48,164 nt of DNA. It comes from a virus. The translations under genes were made by a program, and so were the position numbers. The notes under the pieces are model-generated. The model was not told the origin of the DNA, searched no databases, and was given only the letters and a program-made list of their open reading frames with translations. The DNA is taken from IMG/VR virus record IMGVR_UViG_3300031027_000022, positions 1 to 48,164 of that record. One strand, written 5' to 3'. Shown one piece after another: positions 14,660 to 23,480 of this stretch. Numbering within the stretch: the stretch's first letter is position 1; each line of letters begins with the position of its first letter.

Positions 14660-16729
14660 TCAGTACGCTATAGACCGAGAGGAAACGATCGCGCTCCCCC
14701 CCGTGTTGTTGTTAATCTCGATAATGACAGGCTGCGCTATCGAGCCTTGCCCTTGCTTAGCGCTGATGATTTGAGCCACCTTATCCGCGCTATAGCCTTT
14801 CGAGCCTTCTTCTTTCAGCATCGCACTCATAACCGTAGAAAGCGTAGCGGTATCTGTCAGGCTTAAATGCTCTTTCGGATCAAATCCCGTTTCTTTACTC
14901 ACGTCGCGAATATACCGCGGGGTATCATTTTCGAAATGGCCCTGCGCATCTTTCGGCGGCGCATATTTCGAAATGATATCTTGTAGCGTATCCAGGTGAT
15001 CACGGTTTTGATAAAGCAATAGCTGATTCGCCATGGCCTGTACGCCGTCGGCATCTGAGGCGAAAGACTGAAAAGCATTTGCGCCAGGTACGCGCAAGTT
15101 ACCTGGGTTATGCCGTTCGCCGTGCGGCCCGCTAACCCCGCTTGATACGTCCGGGGCGCTCATAGCGTTAGCCGTTTCCGGGAAGTCGCTCATATCAAGC
15201 ATCGTGATAGGCGTCTCTTTCGGCTCAGAAGAGGAAGGCATAACGGTTTTAGCCTTCGGCTTAATCGCCGGCACTTCGTCCATATCAATCACGGTTTCGG
15301 GTGAATCATTTAACGAGCTAAAACCGTACTCGTCAAACAAGCCTTTCATGATCGGCCCCATAGTCGGATTTTTTACCGAATCCGAGGCCGCGGCCATGGC
15401 CTGGCGTGCTTTCTCGCGGGCGGCGTAATCATTAGGATGCGTGATCGCATCGTTGATCGCTGCAGCCGTGCTGAGGTTGCCGTGAAAAATGCCTATATCC
15501 CGGATGCCTTTTTCCTGTTCACTTGTCGCATCAGCATAGGCATTAGGGTCGAGCGCGGCGCCGGGTTTATCGCCCCCCGCACCTGAGCCCCCGCTCGAAT
15601 CGGGGCCGACCCAGCCCAGCTTACCCAGTAGGTCGTAAAGGTGCGTGCCAAGGGCGTCGATTACTGCAAAAAATTTATGTGTGCTTTCCTTGAAGTCATC
15701 CGATACCAGGTACTTCGCGAAGTCCTGCAAGCCGACGGCTGCATCGTCTAGGTACTCTTTAAAATGCGGATCTCCTAGCACCGTGCCAAAGGCATTAGCA
15801 AGTGCGTCGGATAGTTGAGTGAAAGAAGGAATCAGGGGGTCCAGGGCTTTCACGAATACGTTTTCGATCTTGTCGCCGGCTGTATCTAACTGGTACTTAA
15901 AATTTTGCCAAGACTCGGCCGTTTGATCACTCAGGTCAAGTAGTTTGCTGTTTTTGCCATAGGTATTTTGAGCGGATTGCAAATCCTCGGGCGACGCCTT
16001 AGCGAGCCGGTTCAAGTCCTCCAAGCTCATAAACTGGTCAAGGCCGTAGGCGTGTGCGCCCTGCGCTGTCTGCCCGCTAGCAAGATATTTCTGGCGGATC
16101 AAAGGCAGCGCTTCCTGTGCGAGTTGCGCGGTGTCTTTGCTCTGTATGTCGTGCTCAGAGATGCCAAGCGCACTCAGCGCCCAGCGTTTCGACAAGTCAT
16201 GCACTGACTCATTGACGTTAGAAAGGAAGCTCCCTGAGTCGACATATTTGCCGTAGCTCAAGTCAAAAGCTTTGTTCTCGCCATATGTTGTGCCAAGCCC
16301 TTGAGACTGGCGCCGATTGTTCGATACAGACTCAGCTAGCCGTGTAATGCCAAACAGGCCGCCACCGCCGACTAAACCCCCTAGCACGGACGTAATGCCT
16401 GCCCACTTAAGCAGCGACGTCGTAGCTTTAGTGATATTGGACGCGATCGACCCTGAGCTTTTTGCAAGACTGACAAACTGGGTCGCTGTCGTCTGACTGA
16501 CCCGCATCATTAGATTCTGCTGCTTGGCAACCCCGGCCATAGCTTTTTGCATCTTAGCTATTTGCGCCGCGGATTGCCTGAGCGCCGAGATATTGGCTGA
16601 AGTCGCTTTATTGACAGCCTCCCACGTACTCGGCAGGGTACGTGCGAGGGCTTCGTACTTGGCAAATGTGGCCTCGTACTGTTTAAATTTTTCGTCATTA
16701 ACATCGACTTCTAGGATCGATACAGGCAT
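14660..16729 (-). CDS. Tape measure protein with C-terminal peptidoglycan-hydrolase-like domain
   Basis: A 689-residue protein. The N-terminus is helical coiled coil, followed by a hydrophobic Gly-rich stretch (about residues 98-130) that may enter the host membrane. Residues about 535-665 hold HNPGNLRVPGA, ADGVQAMANQLL, IISKYAPP and TPRYIRDVSKETGF, the pattern of a lysozyme-like domain found in phage structural proteins, probably used to open peptidoglycan during injection. By the usual 0.15 nm per residue rule the tail would be about 100 nm. The ATG overlaps the stop of the frameshifted chaperone frame as TAATG. Confidence 0.88.
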   Translation of the reverse strand: MPVSILEVDVNDEKFKQYEATFAKYEALARTLPSTWEAVNKATSANISALRQSAAQIAKMQKAMAGVAKQQNLMMRVSQTTATQFVSLAKSSGSIASNITKATTSLLKWAGITSVLGGLVGGGGLFGITRLAESVSNNRRQSQGLGTTYGENKAFDLSYGKYVDSGSFLSNVNESVHDLSKRWALSALGISEHDIQSKDTAQLAQEALPLIRQKYLASGQTAQGAHAYGLDQFMSLEDLNRLAKASPEDLQSAQNTYGKNSKLLDLSDQTAESWQNFKYQLDTAGDKIENVFVKALDPLIPSFTQLSDALANAFGTVLGDPHFKEYLDDAAVGLQDFAKYLVSDDFKESTHKFFAVIDALGTHLYDLLGKLGWVGPDSSGGSGAGGDKPGAALDPNAYADATSEQEKGIRDIGIFHGNLSTAAAINDAITHPNDYAAREKARQAMAAASDSVKNPTMGPIMKGLFDEYGFSSLNDSPETVIDMDEVPAIKPKAKTVMPSSSEPKETPITMLDMSDFPETANAMSAPDVSSGVSGPHGERHNPGNLRVPGANAFQSFASDADGVQAMANQLLLYQNRDHLDTLQDIISKYAPPKDAQGHFENDTPRYIRDVSKETGFDPKEHLSLTDTATLSTVMSAMLKEEGSKGYSADKVAQIISAKQGQGSIAQPVIIEINNNTGGSAIVSSRSIAY

Positions 16730-16974
16730 TACAGGCCCCCTCTTTGCCGAATTGCTTTAACTATGTGACGATGCCTGAATTCTTGCGCCGAGTCCCAGCC
16801 GAGCCCATACTCCAAGAAAAACCGCGTGAAGCCCTCGCCGGAGGCCCAATCTAGTGCGGCACAGATGAAAGAGGGGTCGTCTCCGCCATCTCGCCAGTAT
16901 TCGCGGCCTCTGTCGACGTCTGCAAGGAATCGACGTACTCCGTAAAGCTCCACGATGCGGCGCGTGTGCCCCAT
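16729..16974 (-). CDS. Tail assembly chaperone, frameshift extension (GT-like)
   Basis: An 81-codon frame in the -1 frame relative to the preceding chaperone ORF and overlapping its 3' end. It is open upstream as far as 17073, so a -1 ribosomal slip anywhere between 17073 and 16851 would join the two into a protein of about 235 residues. This is the classical G/GT arrangement between tube and tape measure genes. A stand-alone start at 16974 has only a weak binding site. The product has a GFTRFFLEYGLGWDSAQEF helix pair consistent with a chaperone C-domain. Confidence 0.7.
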   Translation of the reverse strand: MGHTRRIVELYGVRRFLADVDRGREYWRDGGDDPSFICAALDWASGEGFTRFFLEYGLGWDSAQEFRHRHIVKAIRQRGGL

Positions 16975-17435
16975 ACGCCATTCATCCCGGCTAGCGTGAT
17001 CAACAGTTCTTTCCCACGCTGTATCGCAGAGGCCAACGTAAAAAACACAAGCGCCCCCAGAAGCTCGCTCATTTCAGTAGCGCCTAGCATCTTCTCTTCA
17101 TGCGCCCGGTCAAGAGAAATACGCCGCCAGCCGCCATTAGCATCGGGAAGGGCAACATTGGAAAGCCGGATAATTTCGGCCACCAGTGTATTTTTCACCC
17201 CGTCTTGACCGTCCCACATTTTACGTGAGGTCGCGATATCCTTGAGCATCAAGTAAGACACACGCGGCCCGCTGATCGCTCCAAGACCTTCGCCGTACAG
17301 GGCGGCCCAGGTCTTGGACATAATCAGGTAATGGCGCTCGAAGTTTTCCAAGGTGATCGGCGTTGAATGCACATGCAGCACGCCGATATCCGTTTCAACT
17401 TCGATCACGATATTCATTTGCTTGTTAATAGACAC
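16851..17435 (-). CDS. Tail assembly chaperone (G-like)
   Basis: A 194-residue protein starting at GTG 17435, chosen because AGGAGG lies four bases upstream; the next ATG at codon 7 has no site. It lies between tail tube and tape measure genes, where nearly all long-tailed phages encode the chaperone that coats the tape measure. Residues 25-150 are helical with a LLGALVFFTLASA segment. Slippery runs in the overlap are six T (17045-17040, minus strand) and five G (17058-17054). Confidence 0.75.
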   Translation of the reverse strand: MSINKQMNIVIEVETDIGVLHVHSTPITLENFERHYLIMSKTWAALYGEGLGAISGPRVSYLMLKDIATSRKMWDGQDGVKNTLVAEIIRLSNVALPDANGGWRRISLDRAHEEKMLGATEMSELLGALVFFTLASAIQRGKELLITLAGMNGVWGTRAASWSFTEYVDSLQTSTEAANTGEMAETTPLSSVPH

Positions 17436-17464
17436 AGTGCCTCCTATCGTTACTGCAGGTTAAA

Positions 17465-17911
17465 TTAGAGCAGGTCCCACAAAGAACTGTTGATCAGTGT
17501 GTAGCCTTTAATTTCTACCACGTACCCGGCATCTTCCCCGCCGAATTTCAATTCTTTGATCGTACCGATTGAGGTGTTGATCAGGTCAAACTGAGGCAGT
17601 GCCGAGCTATCGGTGTAGACCGTCGAATCCCCGAGCAAGGTGCTCAGTTGCTTTTGCGTCTCGTACTGCTGCGCGAGCCCTTGAGTTTTCAGCAGGGGGA
17701 TTTCAACCGTCACCATTTGATAGGGTTCCGGCGAAGTAACGGCGCCCGTCATCGTCGGGATATACGTCGTCGCTTCCCCGTCAAACGTCAGCGAGATACC
17801 GGCTTTACCCAGGTAAGACGCAGGCACGTTTAGTGCCGGGAAGTTGACAATAGCGAAGGAACCCCGTAACCGGTTTAGGGTGCCCTGTGGAACCATAGGA
17901 TTAGTTGCCAT
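17465..17911 (-). CDS. Tail tube protein
   Basis: A 148-residue protein directly downstream of the sheath gene. Features typical of myovirus tubes: LNRLRGSF, a beta-hairpin (ISLTFDGEATTYIPTMTG), MVTVEIPLLKTQGLAQQYE, and a late GYVVEIKGY strand. Hexamers would stack to form the inner tail channel. Preceded by a good ribosome binding site. Confidence 0.87.
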   Translation of the reverse strand: MATNPMVPQGTLNRLRGSFAIVNFPALNVPASYLGKAGISLTFDGEATTYIPTMTGAVTSPEPYQMVTVEIPLLKTQGLAQQYETQKQLSTLLGDSTVYTDSSALPQFDLINTSIGTIKELKFGGEDAGYVVEIKGYTLINSSLWDLL

Positions 17912-17923
17912 TTGTCAGGCTCC

Positions 17924-19234
17924 TTAGCTTGTAATGAAGTCAGTCACGCTAATGTTAAACGTGATCGATTTAAACCCGATTTGCGGGGTCATAACCAGTG
18001 ACAACCCGTTATAGACACCTTCGAAGTAATCGTTCGGGTTATCGGCTACGTACTGCGCAAACGGTACAGCTTGAACCGTGGCGGGAGACAAGATCAAAGC
18101 ATACGTGATGCCGCTGTTGGTCGTTTGCTGTGCGCGCAATTGCAGGCGGTTGATGCCGTTTTGGTTGTAGCCGAGCGGATTGATCGGGTTATTTGACCCG
18201 TTGATAATCTCGTTTGACAAGGCCAAGGCGATATTGATCTGAAGCCAGTCAACCGCATACCAGTAAGTAAAATCGCGGCCGTCCGCTGTCGTACCCCATT
18301 TAGTGATGATGTTTGAAATGCCACCTGCCGCGCCCGTAATGAAATAGTTGCAGAAACCGGCTTTAAGCGCCGATTGCTGTGGCCCGGTAAAATTCGAACC
18401 CGTTACCCCGCTGACAAAACGGAAGGCCATCGGCGGGACTTTATTTGTCGTGCTCGGGTTCTGATTGAGCACGTTCCACATAAAGGACGCAAGATCAAAC
18501 TCGGTACTCGGCGGGGTAGCTACGCCGGCCGCTTCCACCGCGGTAACGAAGCACTTGGTCGCCGCGTACTCGGCATAGTCAGCCATGCTGCAGGTTGTCA
18601 GCATGTAAAACTTGCTTGTCGTCGACGAATAGAGCTTGCCTAGAGGCAGCAGAGTCGAGTCAGCAGCCCAGGAGCGCGGCAGCAAGGCCAGATAAATCTT
18701 GTTCAGATTAGCCATCAGCCAAGTGGCAAAATTTGCGATACCTACCGTCGAGCTTACCGCGCCGACTTCAAGTACATTGACTGAGACGGTCGACCCGTTC
18801 GCGAAAAACGTGTCAATCATGGACGTCAATTCTGCTACCGAGCCGCTAATGACTGTGCCGGGTGTTGTCTCGGTACCGGGGTTTGTCGTCAGGGGGTAGG
18901 TGAAGGTACTGGCCCCTGTGATAGAGGCAAGGAAAGTGCCGTTATACCCGGCCGGTGCCGCCCCGGCAATCGTCAGGTAAATCGATTGCCCTGTCGTATA
19001 GCCGTGCGGGGCCGTAGTAGTCCCGGTCACAACCGAGGAGAGCCACGTTAGCGAGGTAAGGGCCTGCGGGGCCACGAGCAACGGCGTTAAATCTGAGGTT
19101 TGCGTGATTAGCGCCGTCGTGCCTTCGGCTAAGGTCGTCGCCCCATTTGAGATACACGCACCGGTCTGCTGCAGCGTCGACGGGGTGGCGCCGACCTGCT
19201 GCGATACGTTGATTTGGACAATATCATTGGACAT
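17924..19234 (-). CDS. Contractile tail sheath protein
   Basis: A 436-residue protein, DUF3383-like sheath. N-terminal VQINVSQQVG, a beta insert (HGYTTGQSIYLTIAG), a central helical domain, and the C-terminal TFNISVTDFITS strand that donates to the neighbouring subunit in contractile sheaths. Presence of this gene shows that the phage is a myovirus. It is followed 12 bases later by the tube gene, the standard order. Confidence 0.88.
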   Translation of the reverse strand: MSNDIVQINVSQQVGATPSTLQQTGACISNGATTLAEGTTALITQTSDLTPLLVAPQALTSLTWLSSVVTGTTTAPHGYTTGQSIYLTIAGAAPAGYNGTFLASITGASTFTYPLTTNPGTETTPGTVISGSVAELTSMIDTFFANGSTVSVNVLEVGAVSSTVGIANFATWLMANLNKIYLALLPRSWAADSTLLPLGKLYSSTTSKFYMLTTCSMADYAEYAATKCFVTAVEAAGVATPPSTEFDLASFMWNVLNQNPSTTNKVPPMAFRFVSGVTGSNFTGPQQSALKAGFCNYFITGAAGGISNIITKWGTTADGRDFTYWYAVDWLQINIALALSNEIINGSNNPINPLGYNQNGINRLQLRAQQTTNSGITYALILSPATVQAVPFAQYVADNPNDYFEGVYNGLSLVMTPQIGFKSITFNISVTDFITS

Positions 19235-19248
19235 AACGCGGCCTCGGT

Positions 19249-19581
19249 TTAGTTATACGACACGGCCAGGGTTTGACCCGTGCCAGGCGTGACGACAATC
19301 CCCACTGCACAGGGGAAATGTACCGGGTAGCTACCCACGGCTTCAGGGATAACGAAAACCTCGTTTGCGGTAGCGACGGCGCCAGTTGTCGCGCAATCGT
19401 TGACCGTACCGGTACCGGTACCGACGACCAAGACATTCACGATAACGGCGGTACCGGGCGCGGCCTTAACCACCGTGGCGGCCGTAATGTTGAGGTGTGT
19501 CGATTTCGCCGCTGTCTCCAAGACATTGACGTTCGAGCCGGCTTGCTGAAAAATTGCGACTTGTTGCGCGGTTTGAGGCAT
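19249..19581 (-). CDS. Small beta-rich virion protein
   Basis: A 110-residue protein with VVKAAPGTAVIVNVLVV, PVHFPCAVGIVV and TGQTLAVSYN. This pattern of a short beta-sandwich ending in V-S-Y-N recurs in small phage structural proteins whose place in the particle is not settled. The protein at 30496-30831 has a similar layout and length and may be a distant paralog. It lies just upstream of the sheath gene. Confidence 0.65.
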   Translation of the reverse strand: MPQTAQQVAIFQQAGSNVNVLETAAKSTHLNITAATVVKAAPGTAVIVNVLVVGTGTGTVNDCATTGAVATANEVFVIPEAVGSYPVHFPCAVGIVVTPGTGQTLAVSYN

Positions 19582-19598
19582 GGTGTTATCTCCGGCTA

Positions 19599-20609
19599 TT
19601 AAACGACAGGGGTAGGATCGACGCTATAGTTTACAGTAGCGCTGAGGATATCTTGTTGCGCTATGTTTCTAATGCGGGTTTGATAGTAACTAATCTCAGG
19701 CTCGAAAACCTTTTTCATTGCGATCACATTCAATTCTGACTGGATACGCTTTTCGTCACGCATGACAGGCATCTCACCGACTAGGCCGAAATTGTCAGTG
19801 TTCAGTGAGTAGCTGAAAATGTAATCCTGAAAGTCCAGCGCGTTAAAATTACGCAAACCGTAGATCGTAATTTTGACTTTATCGCGCACCAGTTGGTAGT
19901 GATTCGACATTGAATCATTCCACGGTACCGGCTGAATCGCACGGGTGCCGGAGGGCTCGATATGCACCGAAGCGTAGGGCGGTTCAACGTTATCTGGTAC
20001 CAAGAACGACGGGTACATCGGCATAAACTGGTCTAAGCTTAGCCACATAGGCAGGCTGTTCGAGACAATCACGTTCTGCGTGTCGAACCCTGTCACGTCG
20101 TCAATAATCTGCGACTCCATAGCGGCATAGATGGCTTCGCCCTGGTAGTGGAATATACCGGCCTGTTCGAAAAACATGCGGCGCCGGGTAAAGGCAAAAC
20201 GCACACCTTCGAACTCGCCTATCCAGATCGAATTAGGACCAATCTCGTTAAAATCTTGGATCTCCTCGGTGCAATTAAACAGCACTGAATTGATAGCCAG
20301 GGTTTCGTCTTGACGCTGTTCCTGATTCGTCATGAAATGGAAGGCGCCTTGCACTACGAGCGTCGGCGCCGGCGTTAAAACCTTGGTCGGCGCATTCAAG
20401 CAAAGCTGGTTCAGGCGATGCGCGTTAAGCAAAGCGCCAGGGGATACTTGATCCGCGCGCACCCAGAAAACATAGCCGTCGAGCGGCAGCACCAGTCGTA
20501 TGTACTTGGTAAAAGTAATCGTCTGGTTGTATGAAATGTTGTCAAGCCCTGCCTCTAACGCAGCGTTAAGAGGCGAGCCCGAGGCAGCACTTTCGACGGC
20601 TGAGGCCAT
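19599..20609 (-). CDS. Neck / head-tail connection structural protein
   Basis: A 336-residue protein between the small neck genes and the sheath. It contains KYIRLVLPLDGYVFWVRA, HRLNQLCLN, and a Trp/Pro-rich centre (NSLPMWLSLDQFMPMYPS). Large conserved proteins at this place in Pam3/Burkholderia-type myoviruses belong to the neck, but I cannot say which ring. It overlaps the previous gene by one base. Confidence 0.6.
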   Translation of the reverse strand: MASAVESAASGSPLNAALEAGLDNISYNQTITFTKYIRLVLPLDGYVFWVRADQVSPGALLNAHRLNQLCLNAPTKVLTPAPTLVVQGAFHFMTNQEQRQDETLAINSVLFNCTEEIQDFNEIGPNSIWIGEFEGVRFAFTRRRMFFEQAGIFHYQGEAIYAAMESQIIDDVTGFDTQNVIVSNSLPMWLSLDQFMPMYPSFLVPDNVEPPYASVHIEPSGTRAIQPVPWNDSMSNHYQLVRDKVKITIYGLRNFNALDFQDYIFSYSLNTDNFGLVGEMPVMRDEKRIQSELNVIAMKKVFEPEISYYQTRIRNIAQQDILSATVNYSVDPTPVV

Positions 20610-21127
20610 TATTCTATCCAGGCTCTAAACGATTTTTGGTAAAGACCTGTCGCAATAAACGACGGCCGCGGTGATCCTTGCTTACTTTTCAGCCGAGGGT
20701 TAAACCCGTCCAAGGCGGCCTGAGTTGGCACACCGGGCACACCTGCATGCGCCATTTCGTCATCACTGAGAAACTGGCGAAACATCTGCGCTATGGCATC
20801 TTCACCTTGGGCAAAAGGGTTGCTACCGGCGGGCGCACCGAGTTGCTGATTTTGCAGGTAGCCAACTAAAGACTGGCCCAGGGCGTCAGCACAGACTTGG
20901 CCCTGCAATTCCCAAAACTTAGCCATCACGCCGTACTTGGTTTCCAGCCAGTCCGCCACGTCGCCGGTTGTCTCGGTACCGCTTTGCACTTTACGCTCCG
21001 TCGCCGGCTTGACAAGCGCCTTACCGCGGGCAGCTTTACCTTTTGCCCGCTTCGGTACCGGCGTCGTGTTGACCGACGAAAACGCATAAGGTACATCGAT
21101 TACGCCGAGGTGTAGGGTAAAGCTCAC
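20609..21127 (-). CDS. Neck / tail completion protein
   Basis: A 172-residue protein with a basic, disordered stretch (RAKGKAARGKALVKP), a helical middle (VADWLETKYGVMAKFWEL) and a C-terminus SPRPSFIATGLYQKSFRAW. The F-I-x-T-G-L-Y-x-x-S-F-R-A-W ending is typical of proteins that join head and tail in this gene position. Exact role not assigned. Confidence 0.62.
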   Translation of the reverse strand: MSFTLHLGVIDVPYAFSSVNTTPVPKRAKGKAARGKALVKPATERKVQSGTETTGDVADWLETKYGVMAKFWELQGQVCADALGQSLVGYLQNQQLGAPAGSNPFAQGEDAIAQMFRQFLSDDEMAHAGVPGVPTQAALDGFNPRLKSKQGSPRPSFIATGLYQKSFRAWIE

Positions 21128-21324
21128 TGTTTTCTCTCGATCAAGTCGTAGTACTGCAGGATTAGGTCTACCTTAGCTATTTCCTCGGCAGTAGGTAGAT
21201 AGCCCACTTCAACTCGGGAAAAATCAGGATAGAATAATAGGCGGACATGCGCAACTTTACTCACGTCAAGACCGAGGGCTTCACATATTTTCTTATTCAG
21301 CTCAAGAGTGTTAATCGTTCTCAT
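21124..21324 (-). CDS. Small hypothetical protein
   Basis: The start at 21324 is preferred over a TTG at 21336 because it overlaps the upstream stop as ATGA. The 66-residue product starts MRTINTLELNKKICEALGLD and has a beta-hairpin-like VRLLFYPDFSRVEVGYL, then a helix. Similar short proteins are found in phage structural clusters without a known role. It also overlaps the next gene by four bases. Confidence 0.7.
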   Translation of the reverse strand: MRTINTLELNKKICEALGLDVSKVAHVRLLFYPDFSRVEVGYLPTAEEIAKVDLILQYYDLIERKQ

Positions 21325-21758
21325 GACATACCCCAAAGGCTTCCGACCTGCTGCGCAATCGCTAGATACTCGCGGCCGTATTGCGTTTTAAGGTTTTGTA
21401 AATCTTGTACGCCGAAATTCTTAAACGTATCCGGCACCATGAAAGACTGGCTGTCCGTTTCATCGGCCGACGCGTTAATCACACCGGCCACGAAAGAGAG
21501 AATCCGGTTACTTTTACGTAGTAACGTAAAATAGGTTTGACCTTCTTGATCCGGCGCCCAGTTGATCAGCCAGTCTGCCGCGAAGTTGTTTACCGCAACA
21601 GCATATAAAAGCGGTATCTCGCATTGAATTTCAGCATTGACCATTGCGAGCGCCATGTTAAACGACCAAGCGATAGCCGGCGAATCGTCAGGCAATGCCG
21701 GGACCGGCACCTCAACGATATTGCGTAAAAACCACAAATAACCGGCTAACGTGGGCAT
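21321..21758 (-). CDS. Head-tail connector (adaptor-like) protein
   Basis: A 145-residue, mostly helical protein (YLWFLRNIVEVPV, IPLLYAVAVNNFAADWLINW). Small helical proteins directly after the capsid genes normally form the adaptor ring on the portal. Assignment is by position and helical character; no diagnostic motif is seen. Confidence 0.62.
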   Translation of the reverse strand: MPTLAGYLWFLRNIVEVPVPALPDDSPAIAWSFNMALAMVNAEIQCEIPLLYAVAVNNFAADWLINWAPDQEGQTYFTLLRKSNRILSFVAGVINASADETDSQSFMVPDTFKNFGVQDLQNLKTQYGREYLAIAQQVGSLWGMS

Positions 21759-21781
21759 TTAACTTTTCCTAAGTTGATCGA

Positions 21782-22360
21782 TTAACGGCGGTTGCTCTTG
21801 GCTTGACGCGCACGCTCAGCGCCTTTCTGAGCCATTGGCGAACCCGGCTTAGACACAGAGATCACTTCCTCTAGTCGGTCCGCGCCTTGGTCCTCTCCGC
21901 GCTTTACTTCTTGCTCAATTTGCATCTCGATACCTGCCAGCTTCGGCGCCTGCGAACCCAGTTCACCAGCCAGACGGTCAGCTTGGTCTTGTACTTGCGC
22001 ATGCAGCGCTTCAGCCTGGACCGTGCGGATCAAATGCGCCTTATCAAGCAGAACGTCTTTGTTATGCGTAATCGCGGTAACAAGCGTGTCATGCGACACC
22101 GGCACATCAAGGGAGTAGCACAGCCCTACGAATTTCGTGGTACGGGGGATTTCCTTTGCATCGATCAAGCCATACTTGGCGTGCTGCTTGATAATTTTAT
22201 CGATGTCGCTGAGCTTGATCTCTTTGCTGAGCAGCGCCTTTTGCGAGCCGGCCGGGATACGCTGAATAATCAGCTTCGGCACATCGGATACCCGAAAGTG
22301 AAAATCCTGATCCAAGGTCGAGCAGTTAGCGATATACAAGGTAGCGTGCGTCTTAGCCAT
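21782..22360 (-). CDS. Hypothetical capsid-cluster protein
   Basis: A 192-residue protein. Residues 1-110 are mixed alpha/beta (ATLYIANCSTLDQDF, FVGLCYSLDVPVS); the rest is a charged, coiled-coil-like tail ending in basic residues (ERARQAKSNRR). It is the first gene after the hairpin that follows the major capsid gene, so it may be made in lower amount. Similar proteins occur in DUF2184-type phages; function unknown. Confidence 0.65.
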   Translation of the reverse strand: MAKTHATLYIANCSTLDQDFHFRVSDVPKLIIQRIPAGSQKALLSKEIKLSDIDKIIKQHAKYGLIDAKEIPRTTKFVGLCYSLDVPVSHDTLVTAITHNKDVLLDKAHLIRTVQAEALHAQVQDQADRLAGELGSQAPKLAGIEMQIEQEVKRGEDQGADRLEEVISVSKPGSPMAQKGAERARQAKSNRR

Positions 22361-22383
22361 GTGACTTACTCTCTATAGTGAAA

Positions 22384-22410
22384 GGGGCTAAGCAGGGTTT
22401 GCCTAGCCCC
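22384..22410 (-). terminator. Hairpin downstream of the major capsid gene
   Basis: On the minus strand GGGGCTA and TAGCCCC pair across a 13-base loop, followed by TTTCACT. Position right after the capsid gene suits a leaky terminator that lets capsid mRNA exceed that of the neck genes. The T-tract is short, so read-through is expected. Confidence 0.65.
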
Positions 22411-22445
22411 TAGGGGTAACTGTCTCTACGTCTTAACCGAACAGC

Positions 22446-23468
22446 TTATTCGTACTGGATCGACAGAACCGTAACAGCTTCGCCGCGTTGGCCCCAGCCC
22501 GACGTGATACGCAATTCGCTCAGCACGTCGATAGCGCCACCCGGCAACGGGGTCGGGATTTCCCGCGGCGCGACCATATCGCAGTACATCACGTTTGTAG
22601 CCAACATACCCGGCGTCAGATCGGCAAACGTATTGGTATTCCAATTCGGGATCTTGGGTTTCTTGATCTCAGGTACTGTCAGAATCACCGCATCTGTGCC
22701 GCCCGCACCTTGGCCTTGGAGTGTGTCGTCATAGCACCATTCCAAGGTGTAACCGTTACGTTTCAGGATATCTTCGATCAAACCCTTCGAAGTTTCCGTA
22801 CCGGCACCGGTACGCTGGAATTGCGTAAGCTGGACGATATTTTGCATTTCCATCGGCGCCAAGATCCGTTGCGGACCCAATACGACGATGCGGCCGACTT
22901 GGCCCATCTGGTACATACGGGTCAGGATCGAGGTAACTAGCGTCAGGAAAAACTCAGCCAATTGCCCGTTATCGTAAGTGACGAGCGTATCGTTACCATT
23001 CGAATCGGGCGGCAAGCTAATCGCCGTGGCACCGGCCGTATTGATAATGCCTTCGCCGCCGGCCGGGTTCATCCCGTAAATCGCAGCGTTACGGCTTGCC
23101 TGAAAGATACCCTGGCGCATGCCGAGCTTTTGCGACTCGGGCAGCGATGCGCCCCAGCGGCTAAAGCCAGCCGTATCGTGGTGATCGTACTCAGCGCGCA
23201 CGCGCAACAGATACGTCGGTGTGTTGATCTGCGAAGGCACAACCGATACGCTCGGCAGTTGGTTGTAAGCGACTTGGCCGGCGGCAGCAATCGTGCGAAT
23301 GTCCATGCGCTTTTGATACACGTACAGATCACCGTCGCCCAAGCGCACCATTGGCTCGCCTGTCGCAAACATTTCGAAGGCCCCGGATACCTGATTAAAA
23401 TTCAGGATGATTTCGGGGGCGGTGTAATTCGGGCTTACCTGGGAATAGGCAGGCGCAAGATTTGCCAT
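22446..23468 (-). CDS. Major capsid protein, DUF2184 family
   Basis: A 340-residue protein with the DUF2184 hallmarks: LYVYQKRMDIRTIAAAGQVA, YNQLPSVSVV and RVRAEYDHHDTAGFSR, which fold as an HK97-type capsid protein. There is no long N-terminal delta domain, in keeping with a separate scaffold (see 24096-25838). It lies in the order scaffold, decoration, capsid. The downstream hairpin at 22384 suits high expression. Confidence 0.88.
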   Translation of the reverse strand: MANLAPAYSQVSPNYTAPEIILNFNQVSGAFEMFATGEPMVRLGDGDLYVYQKRMDIRTIAAAGQVAYNQLPSVSVVPSQINTPTYLLRVRAEYDHHDTAGFSRWGASLPESQKLGMRQGIFQASRNAAIYGMNPAGGEGIINTAGATAISLPPDSNGNDTLVTYDNGQLAEFFLTLVTSILTRMYQMGQVGRIVVLGPQRILAPMEMQNIVQLTQFQRTGAGTETSKGLIEDILKRNGYTLEWCYDDTLQGQGAGGTDAVILTVPEIKKPKIPNWNTNTFADLTPGMLATNVMYCDMVAPREIPTPLPGGAIDVLSELRITSGWGQRGEAVTVLSIQYE

Positions 23469-23480
23469 GGTAGTAGCTCC

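Noticed and set aside
16757-16981. Arg-rich 74-codon frame in the tail chaperone region
   Set aside because: It lies in the +1 frame, is Arg/His/Leu-rich like a shadow, and does not abut the tape measure start; the -1 frame does.
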